The notes under the pieces were generated by a model, which made no database searches, was not told the DNA's origin, and saw only the letters and a list, made by a program, of their open reading frames with translations. A DNA stretch of 64,000 nucleotides from Prunella strophiata (lineage: Eukaryota; Chordata; Aves; Passeriformes; Prunellidae). Shown here one piece after another: positions 1 through 12,700 of this stretch. The translations under genes and the position numbers were made by a program. The stretch spans positions 20,551,620 to 20,615,619 of the forward strand of contig JAZBQD010000021.1 of assembly GCA_036583965.1 (NCBI GenBank), written 5' to 3'. Numbering within the stretch: position 1 is the first letter of the stretch; every line of letters starts with the position of its first letter.

Positions 1-1
1 C

Positions 2-954
<953 letters not shown>

Positions 955-2202
955 GCGGGGTCTGGCCCCACTGTGGGGTCTCAGCCCCAAGGCTGCCCCC
1001 ACCCAGCGCAGGGCCTGGGATGGACACGATCACCCCAGTGGTGGTTTGGGAACTCAGGTGGCCCTGGCTCTGGGATCCTCTGCTCGTGGACATGGAAGCA
1101 CTGCCGGGAGGGAATCCCTGCTGGGCCCCAGCCATGGCCGGGAGCATGGAGAGCCTCACCGGAGGGGCAGGATCAGGTTAACGGGTCCGGTGAAGGCCCC
1201 ACAGCGGCTCCTGCCGTCCCCGCAGGAACCGGGCTGCAGGCAGGGATGGGTGCGGGCCAGGGCTGGTGCTGCTCTGTCCTGCTCAGCCCTGGCACCGGGG
1301 TGGCACCGAGTCCCTCCTGCACACAATACCGGGCTCTGGTCCCTCCCCAGCCCACGGCACCACCGTTACCGGGGCCGAGCCCCGGCGGGGATGCTGCGGG
1401 ATCTTCCCCGGGCTGGACCGGGTGCGGTGTGGAGCCTCCCCTTCTCCCCGGAGTTTCCTGTAGCATTAACGAGCCTCTTTGCGCAACCCAGCACTCGTGT
1501 CCCTGCTTCGGGCGGCGGCGGGGGGCACCGGGGGCACGGGTAGGATGTGTGAATGCCCGCGGTGGCAGCCCGGGAGCTCCCGCCGAGGCTGGGGCTGCCA
1601 GGGGCAAGCACCGGCACCGACCCGGCCCCGGGCCGGTCCGCGGGATAGAATTGCGCTGCGCTGCGTTATCAGGGACGTGCCGCAGTCACCGCCGCTCTCC
1701 CGCCCACCGAGAGCGGCCGCGGCCACGCTGCCCCGGTACCCGGTACGGCCGGGCACCCCCCTTCCCGCTGCTCCCGAGGTGTTCCGTGCCCCCAGCTCCT
1801 CCCGCTCCCCCACGCGGCGGCGCAGACGGGCAGAGGCCGGCGGTGGGTCGGTCGGTCGGTTTTACCGGATCACAGCACTGCTACATCAGAACCGGGCGGG
1901 CACCGGCACCGGCCGCGCTCCGTCGGGCCGCGCTGAGCCGTGCGACCCGTCCCGTCCTGCCCCGTCCGCCGCTCCCGGCAACCGAGGCCGTGCCGCTCCC
2001 GGGGGCCGGCGGGGCCGGCCCGGTCTCCCCCCGGGGCCGCGGGCCGTGGGCTGAGGGCAGCCCGGTACGTCCCCGCCGCGGGGCTGGGGCCGCCTCTGCC
2101 CTCCGGGCGGGCTAACGGGAGTCCTTCGCCCGGGGACGGGCTCCATCGGTACCGACGGCACCAGCACCGGCGTGTCCCGGTGTCCCCCGGCGGGTTTTGT
2201 CC
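955..2202. other. DEF8 to DBNDD1 intergenic region, CpG-rich
   Basis: No conserved coding exon recognised on either strand. It should contain the 3'UTRs of the convergent genes DEF8 (+) and DBNDD1 (-), but I see no clear AATAAA. From about 1500 onward the sequence is CpG-island-like and includes a short GTCGGTCGGTCGGT run near 1847. Confidence 0.5.
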
Positions 2203-3067
2203 CTACGGCTCCCGCGGGCGCTCGGCGGGCAGGAAGGCGTCCGGGGGTCCCGGGGGTCCCGGCGGCAGCTCGGGGTCACTCAGGTGCTTCTTGTCCCGGC
2301 CCTGCTCCCGCGCGCGGGTCCAGGAGGGCGAGCGCAGGTACCCGGCCCGCGGCGCCGCCGGCGGCTGCAGCCCTGCGGGACGCACGGGCGGGTGCGCGGT
2401 CAGCGGCGCGCCGGGACGGGCGGACACACCGGGACCGGCGGCCCCGGACCCCCGCTCACCGCCGGGCGTCTCTCCGGCCACGTTCTCCTCGTCGGAGTCG
2501 GCGAAGACCTCGGCCAGCTCCTGGTCCGACATATCCGTCAGCTCGGTCAGGTCCAGCAGGTCGAAGTGCACCTCCAGCGAGGACACGCTGCTCAGCGGCT
2601 CTGCGGGCACCGGCGACAGGCTGGGGACCCGCCCTGTCCCCAGCGCGGGAGGCAGGGCTCTGCTGCTTGGGGCCCAGGGAGCTGGGGCTGTGAGGGGCTT
2701 GGGGGGCGACCATGACTGGCTGGGGGCTAGCAGGGGACCCTGGGGATGTCAGGGGACCCCAGGGACAGGCAGGAGACCCCAGGGGATGACAGAAGGCTGG
2801 GGACAGGCAGGAGACCCCAGGGGCTGGCAGAGGACTCTCGGAGCAGACCCGAGGAGCTGGGGACAGGCGGGTGATGCTGTGGGCAGGCAGACTGCCAGGG
2901 ACAAAGCAGGGGACCTCAGGCACAGGCAGGGGTGCCAGGAGCTGGCAGGGACGGGCAGGGACCCCGGCTCAGGGCCTCACTCACGTCGGCGCTCGGTGAC
3001 CTGCAGCAGGCCGGCGCTGGGGATGGGGATGCCGCCCTGCTCCTCCAGCGGGGACTCGGGGGGTCTC
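2203..3067 (-). CDS. DBNDD1: DBNDD1, three 3' coding exons; first exon not located
   Basis: Reading the minus strand, exons are 3067-2985, 2600-2460 and 2372-2203 (stop TAG). The first ends in GLLQVTERR. The second gives [20 protein letters not shown] followed by [16 protein letters not shown], the diagnostic dysbindin-domain signature. The last gives [11 protein letters not shown] and ends AERPREP. Splice phases close exactly: the Gln codon of ERRQPLSS is split across the first junction. DBNDD1 is a small dysbindin-domain protein of poorly known function. The gene points away from GAS8, as in mammals, so the two probably share the CpG-rich interval between them. The start codon exon should lie between 3068 and about 5300, but I could not identify it with confidence. 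Confidence 0.9.
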
Positions 3068-5205
3068 CTGGGCCGGCCCGTGGGTGGGGGTCCCTGCGGG
3101 GCGCTCCGGGACCAGCGGCTCCTTGCCGAGCTCTGCCACAGCAGCACCTTCTGCGTCAGTGGGGGCGGCTCCCCTTGGGGCCCCCGGCGCTCGCGGGGTG
3201 CCCGGCTCGGGGGCCGGGCCCGGCGGGACCCGCGGGAGGAGCGGGGCACGGGCAGAGCTGCCCGAGACCCCCGTGTCGGAAGCTGGCAGCGCCCACCCCC
3301 CGCCCCGCGCCCCCTCCCCGCGCAGCCCCTTTGTGTCGGCGAGACAAAGCGCAGGCTGTGCCGGGCCGGACAAGGGCGGATTGTGCTGGGACTGTCCCCG
3401 GAGGAGCCCGAGGGACAAGGCGGCCGTGGCACACGGCGGTGGCACAGCCCGTGGTTGTGGCACACAGCGGGGGCACAGCCGTGTCTCGGGCACAGCTGAG
3501 CGGGCACCGGGGCTGGGAGGAGGCCCAGGCAGCGTGGGGGGACACAGCACCCTGTCCCCCGGGATCGGTGCTGGTGCCCTGGCACCACGCGCCACCCCCA
3601 AACGTGCCACCGCTGAGTGACCGGGTGACACGGCCCAGGGACGGGCACCGCCTCCCTCCCAGCAGGATGGTGACAGGGGGCAGGGACAGAGCCCTCCAAG
3701 CCGAAGGGGAAAGGGATGACACGGGATGTTCGTGCTTCTGGCACGCGGAGCTGCAGGACATGGGCAGGACACCAGTGGGACACCAGCCCGCTGCCCCGAC
3801 GCTGGCTCTGCCACCTCCTGACCCCGCGGGGGGGATCAGGCACCCCGCGCTGACGGAACGTGCCCTGGGGCCGGGAAATGGGGTCCTCATCGCGCTCCAG
3901 GGCAGGGCAGGGCAGATCCCCCCGCGGCGGGCACGGGGGCTGCCCGCTCCTGCCCGCTCCTGCCCGCTCCTGCCCGCTCCTGCCCGCTCCTGCCCGCTCC
4001 CGCCCCTCGCCCCGCGCCGTGCCCAGCCCCGGTGGGTGACACGGTGCCGTGCCACCGTAAGGAGCACGGCCCCCCCCTGCCCGCACCACGCCCCCACCCA
4101 CCGGGGCGCTGCTCCCGGCTGCAGAATTCCCCTCTGGCCTCCGCCTTGCATGGTCCCGCCGTGCCACCGGCCGTGTCACCAGCAGTGCCCCCGGGCACAG
4201 CGCCCGCTCCGGCCTGGGCTCACCGGCTGCCTGGTGGGAGCGGGGCCGGGTCAGGGATCTCTCCCGCACGGCGTGTGCTGACTCACGGCAACCGCAGAGC
4301 CGGGCAGCCGCCGGTACCGGCACCGCTCACACCCACGGCCCCGCAGCCCGCCCCGGTGGCACTGTCCCCGCACGGGCCGGTGTCCCGGTGCCACGGCCGG
4401 GGCTGCCCCGTGCTGGCGGCACGGCACCGTCGTGTGCGGGCCACCCGCGGGAGGGACGGGCGTGCGGGGTGCCCTGGCACCGCCTCTGTCGCCAGGTGCG
4501 GCCCCCCCCAGAATCCCGGGCCCCCTCGGCTGCAGCAGCACTGCCACCTCCCTGTCCCCGAGCCCCTCGGCACACGGGCACTGGCACAGCCGTGCGGGAT
4601 GGCTGCAGGGCACCCCGCTGCTCCTCACGTCCCCCGGGCACCCCAGAGTTCCTGCGTGTCCTGTGAGCACCCCCGGGCACCCCACTGTCCCCCACGTTCC
4701 CTGGGCACCCCGCCGCAAGCCCAGGTCCCCCGTGCACGCCCCGGCTCCGTCTGACACCCGGCCACCCCGCTGCCTGCCCCTGTCACCGCACTGCACCCCG
4801 CTGTCCCCCGGGCCTTCCAGGCCTCCAGGGCTCCCTCAGCCCCCCGAGCACCCCCGGGTCCCCCCACGTTCTCTGGGTCCCCCACCGCTCTCTGCCTCCA
4901 TCCCCGACTGCCTCTCCCTGCACAGACCCCCCGATGTCCCGTCCCCGCCCCCACCCCCCTCCCCCTGCGGCCGGGCACCCCCAGCTCGGCCCCCCCCCCT
5001 GCACCCCCTGCACCCCAGTGCGCCCCCAGCCGCTCCTCCCGTTGCGCCCCCCGCCCTACATCTCCGTGTCCGCCCCGCGGGGCCCGGCCCGGTTCCACGG
5101 TGATGGCGTGCCGTCCGAGCCTCCTCCCCCTCGGCTCCCCCCCTCACCTCCGGTGGCGACGGCTGCCCGGAGCCGCCATGGGCCGGGCTCGGGGCTGATG
5201 CCGGT
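3068..5205. other. DBNDD1 5' intron and upstream GC-rich sequence
   Basis: Long open frames occur on both strands only because the sequence is GC-rich and poor in stop codons; none reads like a conserved protein. The missing first exon of DBNDD1 is expected here. Apart from the decamer repeat at 3941-4003, I see no other structured element. Confidence 0.45.
3941..4003. repeat. Short tandem repeat, unit TGCCCGCTCC
   Basis: About six perfect copies of a 10-bp unit in tandem, within GC-rich sequence upstream of the identified DBNDD1 exons. Confidence 0.9.
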
Positions 5206-5250
5206 GCCCGGTGCCGGTGCCGGTGCCGGTGCCGGTGCCGGTGCCGGTGC
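5206..5250. repeat. (GGTGCC)n hexanucleotide repeat
   Basis: About seven near-perfect GGTGCC units, in CpG-rich sequence probably near the 5' end of DBNDD1. A related GCCGGTGCCGG-rich stretch occurs upstream of the HAS3 TATA box. Confidence 0.9.
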
Positions 5251-5627
5251 CGTCCGGTTGCTGGCGGGCCCGGTGCCAGGCCCGCAGCCCGCACGGTCCT
5301 GCCCGCCGCGGCGGGGGCGGGGACACGGGGGGGCGGGGACACCGGGATGGGCGGAGCCGAGGGGCGGGAGCACCGGGGGGACAAGAGAGGGCGCGGAGGG
5401 GACCGGGAAGAGCGGGGGGGCACACGGGGACCGGGGGTGCAGCGGGGACCGGGCGGTGCGGGAGCAGAGCCGGGGGACCGCAGCTGTGGGGACAGCCCCG
5501 GTCACAGCGGTGGGCGCGGGGGTGGAGGAGCCTGTGCCGGGCACAGCGGGACCCCCCGGTTTTGTCCCCTCGGTCGTCCCCGAACTCCCCCGCCCCCCCG
5601 GTTCCCTCCGAACCGCTCGGTTCCCCC

Positions 5628-6602
5628 GGTGTCCCCTCCCGGTGTCCCCTCCCGGTGTCCCCTCCCGGTGTCCCCTCCCGGTGTCCCCTCCCGGTGTCCC
5701 CTCCCGGTGTCCCCTCCCGGTGTCCCCTCCCGGTGTCCCCTCCCGGTGTCCCCTCCCGGTGTCCCCTCCCGGTGTCCCCTCCCGGTGTCCCCTCCCGGTG
5801 TCCCCTCCCGGTGTCCCCTCCCGGTGTCCCCTCCCGGTGTCCCCTCCCGGTGTCCCCTCCCGGTGTCCCCTCCCGGTGTCCCCTCCCGGTGTCCCCTCCC
5901 GGTGTCCCCTCCCGGTGTCCCCTCCCGGTGTCCCCTCCCGGTGTCCCCTCCCGGTGTCCCCTCCCGGTGTCCCCTCCCGGTGTCCCCTCCCGGTGTCCCC
6001 TCCCGGTGTCCCCTCCCGGTGTCCCCTCCCGGTGTCCCCTCCCGGTGTCCCCTCCCGGTGTCCCCTCCCGGTGTCCCCTCCCGGTGTCCCCTCCCGGTGT
6101 CCCCTCCCGGTGTCCCCTCCCGGTGTCCCCTCCCGGTGTCCCCTCCCGGTGTCCCCTCCCGGTGTCCCCTCCCGGTGTCCCCTCCCGGTGTCCCCTCCCG
6201 GTGTCCCCTCCCGGTGTCCCCTCCCGGTGTCCCCTCCCGGTGTCCCCTCCCGGTGTCCCCTCCCGGTGTCCCCTCCCGGTGTCCCCTCCCGGTGTCCCCT
6301 CCCGGTGTCCCCTCCCGGTGTCCCCTCCCGGTGTCCCCTCCCGGTGTCCCCTCCCGGTGTCCCCTCCCGGTGTCCCCTCCCGGTGTCCCCTCCCGGTGTC
6401 CCCTCCCGGTGTCCCCTCCCGGTGTCCCCTCCCGGTGTCCCCTCCCGGTGTCCCCTCCCGGTGTCCCCTCCCGGTGTCCCCTCCCGGTGTCCCCTCCCGG
6501 TGTCCCCTCCCGGTGTCCCCTCCCGGTGTCCCCTCCCGGTGTCCGCTCCCGGTGTCCGCTCCCGGTGTCCCCTCCCGGTGTCCCCTCCCGGTGTCCGCTC
6601 CC
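5628..6602. repeat. Large 13-bp minisatellite, 75 units of GGTGTCCCCTCCC
   Basis: The tract is exactly 975 bases, that is 75 head-to-tail 13-bp units. Three units near the downstream end (6538-6550, 6551-6563, 6590-6602) have CGCTCCC instead of CCCTCCC; all others read as identical. Three units make 39 bp or 13 codons, so all six frames stay open and long artificial ORFs result. The minus strand is rich in GGGAGGGG and could form G-quadruplexes. It ends about 155 bp before the GAS8 start codon. Confidence 0.98.
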
Positions 6603-6633
6603 GCTCCCCGCCGGGCTCGCTGGCCCCGCCTCC

Positions 6634-6741
6634 GTTGCCAAGGCGGAGCGTGGCGTTGCTAGGGGGCGTGCCTTCCCGCAGTGTCGCTCTCGCGAGATTT
6701 CACCGTCCTCTCGCGGGATCTGCAGTCCGTTGCCCGGAGAC
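6634..6741. promoter_or_regulatory. GAS8 promoter with TCTCGCGAGA element and X-box-like half sites
   Basis: Between the minisatellite and the GAS8 ATG there is a perfect TCTCGCGAGA palindrome at 6688-6697, an element known from CpG-island, often bidirectional, promoters. GTTGCC or GTTGCT half sites occur at 6634, 6655 and 6729; the last reads GTTGCCCGGAGAC. These resemble RFX X-box halves expected at a motile-cilium gene. Factor binding is inferred. Confidence 0.55.
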
Positions 6742-6756
6742 GCTGGTGCCGCCGCC

Positions 6757-9700
6757 ATGGTGAGAGCGGGCCCGGGACCGGGCCCGGGCCGGGCCGGGGG
6801 GAAACCGGGGCCGGGGGGAGAACTGAAGGGTGTCCGGCAGCCGGGGTGTGCGGGCAGGGGAGGGCGGTGGAGCCCCGTCCTGTCGCGGCCCGCTCCCGGG
6901 GAGGGTGCGGAGCCCGCGGCGCCGTGCCCAGCCGTGCGGCGATGCTGCTCAGGCGTTATTTCGGGTACGGCTGCTTCGTGCCCGGGGCTCGCCGCGGAGC
7001 TGGGTCGGCGGTGGCAGCGCACGAGTCTCTCGCAGGCCGCTCCCGGGCCCCGGCTCCGTGTCGCCGTTGTCCCCGGTCCCTGCCGTGAGGGCAGCGATGC
7101 TCCGCGGCCGGCACGGGGGCCCTGAGCAGCTCGGTTTCCTCCTCACCCACTCACCTCCCGTGCTTGGCTTTCTGTCCTCAGGGACCCAAAAAGAAAAAAG
7201 GGAAGGGCAAAGGCCGGGCGGTGGTGGATGGCTTGGACCCGGAGGACATGACCAAGGAGCAGGTGAGCGGTGCCGGGCCACCCTGGGCAGGAGGGGTGGG
7301 AAGGCTGGGGACAGCTCTGGGACCCCGCGTGGCGCCTGGCCCGGCTCTGGGGACAGCAGGTGCAGAGGGTGACAGGGCTGAGCAGCCGCGGGTTGTGTCA
7401 CTGGCGCCGGCCCGGGGCCGGGGCTGGGGCCGTTCCTGCTGCTCCGGGAAGGAGCAGCCTCCTCACCCCACCCTCTGCTCTCCAGCCCTGTGTTCTGGGC
7501 ACTGCTGAGGCCACTCCTGGGATCTTGGGGCCCCCCAGGACAAGAAGAGGGGCTGGAGAATGCCCAGAGAAGGGAATGAAGCTGGGGAAGGGTCCAGAGC
7601 ACAAGGGGTGGCTGAGGGAGCTGGGAAGGGGCTCAGCCTGGGGAAAAGGAGGCTCAGGGGGGACCTTGTGGCTCTGCACAGCTCCTGACAGGAGGGGACA
7701 GCCAGGGAGGGTCGGGCTCTGCTCCAGGGGACAGGGACAGGAGGAGAGGGAACAGCCTCAGGCTGGGCTAGGGAAGGTTGAAGTTGGGTATTGGGAAAAT
7801 TTCTTCCAGAAAGGGTTGTCCAGCCCTGGCACAGGCTGCCAGAGGTGGAGTCCTCGTCCCTGGAGGGATTTAAGAGTCATGTGGATGTGGCACTTGGTGA
7901 CACGGGTGAGGGGTGGCATTGGCAGTGCTGGAGGAACAGTTAAACTTGATTTTAGAGGCTTTTCCAACCCAAACAATGCCATGAACCAGAAGTATCTAAG
8001 CACCTGAGTGTTGTGACAGGTAGAAGAATTATAAAAGAAAGGCCTCATAAAACCAGGATTGCTCTGTTAAACTAATAGCTAGCCTGCCACTTCTTCTAAG
8101 TGCAGCTAGTACCTTGCAAGTTCCCATGCAAAAACAAACTTGGAATGAATAGTTTGCTAACATAACAACCTATTCTTGGGTGAAAAATAAGTGCACCTGC
8201 ATAAACATTAGATCTATTCCATGAGAACCCACAAAAGAAAAATGTAAACAACCTGAACCTCAGCACCTACACAGAAATCACCAATAAACAAAGTGGTAAG
8301 AAAACTGCCAGCCAATAGATGTTGCACACATCTAGAGGTCTGTGAAAATGGTATAAAATGAGTTAAGTGAATAAAGACTGGGCTTTTCCCACATGAAGAA
8401 AACGGAGTCTCACTTGTTTATTCTGATACCTGGGAATGGTGTTACTGGCTGTTACTGCTGTTACTGGTGCTGGTGATGCTGTTACTGGTGTTACTGGTGT
8501 CACTGGACACTGCCAGCCAGAGCCCCATTCCGGGCAGATGAGGTTTTGTGACTCCTTTTCCAGGAGCTGCTGGGTCAGTCAGGGACCTGCACAGCTCCAC
8601 AGTGGTGACAGCCACCACATCCTGCTGGGTTTGGGACATGGAGTGTCCAAAGGCCCCTATGCCAGGCCTCCCTGCCCCTTTAGTTCTGGGCCCTCAGTTT
8701 AGAAAGGATCTGGAGATGCTTGAACGTGTCCAGAGGAGGCAACAAGGCTGGTGAGGGGCTTGGAACACAAGCCCTGTGAGGAACGTTTGAGGGAGCTGGG
8801 GTTGTTTAGCCTGCAGAAGAGGAGGTTCAGAGGTGACCTTATTGCTCTCTACAACTCCTTGAAGGGAGGCTGTGGACAGGTGGGGTCAGTCTCTTCCACC
8901 AGGCAGCAGCTGACAGAACCAGAGGACACAGCCTCAAGTTATGTCAGGGAAGGTGTAGGTTGGATATTAGGAAAAAATTTTTACTGAAAGAACAATAAAG
9001 AACTGGAATGCTCTTCCCAGAGAGGTGGTGGAATCACCATCTCTGGATGTGTTTAAAAAAAGGCTGGGCGTGGCACTTGGTGCTGCAGTCTAGATTCTGA
9101 GTTGAGGTGTTAGGACATGGGTTGGACTTGATGATCTTAGAGGTCTCTTCCAGCCTCATTATCCTGTGATTGTGTGATTGTGTGATTCTTACCTGCCTGC
9201 TCTCCTGGCCCCCCAGCTGATGGGGCACATGGCGCGCATACGGGAGGAGCTGGACCGGGAGCGGCAGGAGCGGAACTCTTTCCAGCTGGAGTGCAACAGG
9301 ATCCAGAGCTTCTGGGAGATCACGCGCCGGGAGCTGGAGGAGAGGAAGGCGGAGCTGCGGAGCCGCGACCGGCAGATGGAGGAGGCGGAGGAGCGGCACC
9401 AGCTGGAGATCAAGGTGGGGCTGAAGGGCTCCCGGTGAGCCTCGGGCAGCTCTGGGGAGGAGCTGATCCCGAATGTCTCACCAGCATCCCAGCTCCAGGT
9501 GTCTCCTGCTGAGCCCCTCACCCGGGGGTCTCTGGCCTGTCCTTAGGTGTACAAGCAGAAGGTGAAGCACCTGCTGCACGAGCAGCAGGAGAACCTGACA
9601 GAGCTGAAGGCAGAGGGAGTCCTGTCCCTGAAGCGGGCCCAGAAGGATCACTGGGAGCAGGAGCAGGAGATGTGGAAAGAGAAGCGCTCCTTGAACACAA

Positions 9701-12700
9701 GGCTGAAGGAGCAGGAGTTGGCCAATGAGGCAGCCATTACAAACCTCTGCCTGGTACGTCCCTGGCTGGGCTGGAGCCACCTCTGGGGTACCTCATCCCC
9801 AGCATGGGAGCAGGAGTGGGACTTTGCCTCCCTGACTCTCTGTGGGGTGGGATGGGATTTGTGAGGCAGGAATGGGGAGAAGGGATTCCTGGGTAACCCC
9901 TCTCCCACAGTGGGGAGCTGTGAGAGCAGCTGGAGAACCTACAAGCCACTGTTTGTATCAACATGGGATTGGAATCCTTTCCCAAAGAGCAGGAGGGAAT
10001 CCCTGGGATGGGCTGGCTTGGGATTTGGTTGTTTTTTCCAACACAGAGTTTCTTCCTCACAGAAACACGAGAGGAGATGGCCCGGCTACGCAGCGACTTT
10101 GAGCTGCAGACCAAAGGTGAGGGCATGAGGCAGATCCCACAGGAGCATGACAGGGAGAGCTGCTTCTGGTTCCCAAGCCAGCACATGAGGCATGGGGGTT
10201 GGGTTCTCCCCAGTTCTGGCCATTTTTTCCTCCCAGTTCTGGTCAGCTTCCCACCCCACTTCTGGCTGATCTCCCCCACCTGAGGTTCTGGCTGGTTTTC
10301 CCCACAAGTTCTAGTTGGTGTTCCTCCCCAGACTGGTCTAGTTTACCCTCCAGTCTGGCTGGTTTCTCTCCCAATTCCAGCTGGTCCTAAAACCACACAG
10401 TTTTGGTGAATATTCCTTCAGTCATGGCTGGTTTTTTCTCCCTTCCCCATTCCGGTCAGTTTTCCTCCCCAGCTTCAACCAGTTTTTCCCCAGCTCTGAC
10501 AATTTTCCCCCCAGAGATGGAGGCCAAGTACACCAGGAAGATGCAGGCCCTGCGGGATGAGCTGGACCTGCGGAGGAAGACGAGATCCATGAGCTGGAGG
10601 AGAGGAAGAACACCCAGATCAGCGAGCTGATGGGCAACCACGAGGGGGCTTTTGGTGCCATCAAGAACTACTACAACGATATCACCTGCCAAAACCTGAC
10701 ACTCATCAACCTCCTGAAGGTATTACCTGTCCCTGTGTCACCCCTCCACGCAGGGACTGCTCCTGCCAGGGTGTCAAGCTGGAGCTGGCAGTTCCCAGGT
10801 GTCCGTGGGTGCTGCTGGTGGCCTGTACACTGGCACACGAGTGGGGAGGGTGTCCTGAGGGTGTGGGGCACTCTGAGGGGCTGGGCAGCTCCCACGAGCC
10901 AGCACTTGTATTGCCAAGAACAGGAGCAGGTGGAAGACCTGAAGAAGAAGGAGGCAGTGCTGGAAAAGGAGAAGGCAGATGTGCTGCGTGAGAACAAGGA
11001 GCTGACAGAGCCTCTGCAGGAGGCCCAGGAGCTGGTGGCTGAGCTGCAGAAGAAGTTGGTTCACTACTACAGGGACAAGGAGGCCCTGATGGTGAGTGGC
11101 CAGCCCTGTCCTCTCATGGGCTCGTTCCTGGAGGGAAAACACTGACCTCTGCCACTTGGTGTGCTGTGATTGCTGGGCAAAGCAAGTCCTGTTCTGCTTA
11201 CTGTGTATTTGTGGGGTCTCAGATGGGGATCCAAAGGAGAGACTGGAAGGGAGACCAGCCCCACTGCAGGGGGGTTGGTGTGGGTGCTGCCTGGTTATCT
11301 CTCTGCTGCTCACTCTCCTCCCTTCCCAGAACACATCTCCAACACTTCCCAGACAATCCTGTGCTGCTCTAACCCTTCCCTTCCCATTCACAGAACTCCA
11401 AAGCCCATCTGAAAGTCGCCCAGAAGGAGCTGAAGGACCTTCGGTGGGAACACGAGGTGCTGGAGCAGCGGTTCAGTAGGGTAAGACCTGCAGGCAGGGC
11501 TGGGCATCCCATTCCCTCTCAAACCTTCTCCAAACCCTCTGCAGAGGGCAGGGTGTGGGGCTTAGCAGAGGCCCTGCTTAGCCCAGGGCTTTCCAAAGCT
11601 AATCCAGAGCCGGGTGATAACCGCTGCTCCCAGAAAAGCTCTCCCAGCTCCAGCCTCTCCCACGGTCAGCAGACAGGCCTGGCCTTGTCCTTTGCTAAGC
11701 AATCATGCACGCTCCAGCAGGGCCCTGGGCTGCTGGGGCTGCGTGGGGCAGAGCTGGGCTGGGGGCATTGCCACGGGCCCCTCCTTCTGCCAGGGTTCCA
11801 GGGTCGCTCCCTCTCATTCTGGGGTGCTCGGGAAGAGCCCTGCAGAGCGAGTGCTCCCCCCCACTAACCCAGATAAATCTTTTGAGGCAGGAGAGAGCTC
11901 ATTTGCAATTCGTAGAAATCCCCAGGAATATGAACATTGATCCGAGGCCTCATTAACAATCCATCATTAAGACAGCGCCAGATTCAGAGCGTTCAGAAAT
12001 AGGCTTTGGAGGAGAGGCTGTGTCCTAATTAGGACACTTATTAACTAGCTGTGAGCCAGGGACTGCTGCCAGCTGTGGGGATGAGAGGAGGGACCCCCGT
12101 GTGCCGGGGGCCCTCGCTGGGGTCTGAGTTAGTGCTGCAGGGAGCCCGTTGGGGCATTCCATGCCTGCAGGGGAGGAGGAGGAGGAGGAGGGAGAAGCGC
12201 AGGTGCTGCACCATGGAGGGAGGGAGGGAAGAAGGGAGGGGGGGAAGCTGTGCTGCAGCACCTGCCTTCCCTGTGGGCTGCAGGTGCCGTGGGGAACGGC
12301 CGGGCTGAGCTGCTGGACCAGTTTTCTGCCGTGTTTGGGCTCCACACCATTGTGCAGACCCCAGTCAGCCTTGTGCAGGCCCCCGTGTCCCCCGGGGCCC
12401 TGAGGGTGCTGTGACACTGTGCTGCCTCCTGGAGCAGGTCCAGGAAGAGCGAGACGACCTCTATAAGAACTTCACCACAGCCATTAACGAGGTGCAGCAA
12501 AAAACGGGGTTCAAGAACCTGCTCCTGGAGAGGAAGTTGCACGGACTCCTCACCGTCCTGGAGCAGAAGGAGGTGGAGCTCAGCGAGGTCGTTGCAGCCT
12601 CCAGCCTCGACCCCAGCGCTCTCTCCTTGGTCTCTCACAAGCTGGAGGTACTGGGGCCCGGCGAGGGCTGGATTTGGGGGACAGAGCCCACTGTGGGGTG

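Noticed and set aside
2977..4323. 449-codon minus-strand open frame and its plus-strand partner at 2932-4281
   Set aside because: GC-rich stop-poor sequence. Only its last ~28 codons are a real DBNDD1 exon with proper splice sites.
5628..6602. CRISPR-like array
   Set aside because: Units are directly adjacent with no unique spacers, and the context is a vertebrate nuclear genome.
4934..7125. Very long open frames (about 480-610 codons, both strands) with a 13-residue repeat such as VSPPGVPSRCPLP
   Set aside because: They are a by-product of the 13-bp minisatellite: 39 bp is 13 codons and no unit phase contains a stop. No conserved domain, and the frames overlap on both strands.
8008..8430. 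Full endogenous retrovirus
   Set aside because: No gag, pol or env-like coding sequence on either side; at most a solo LTR.
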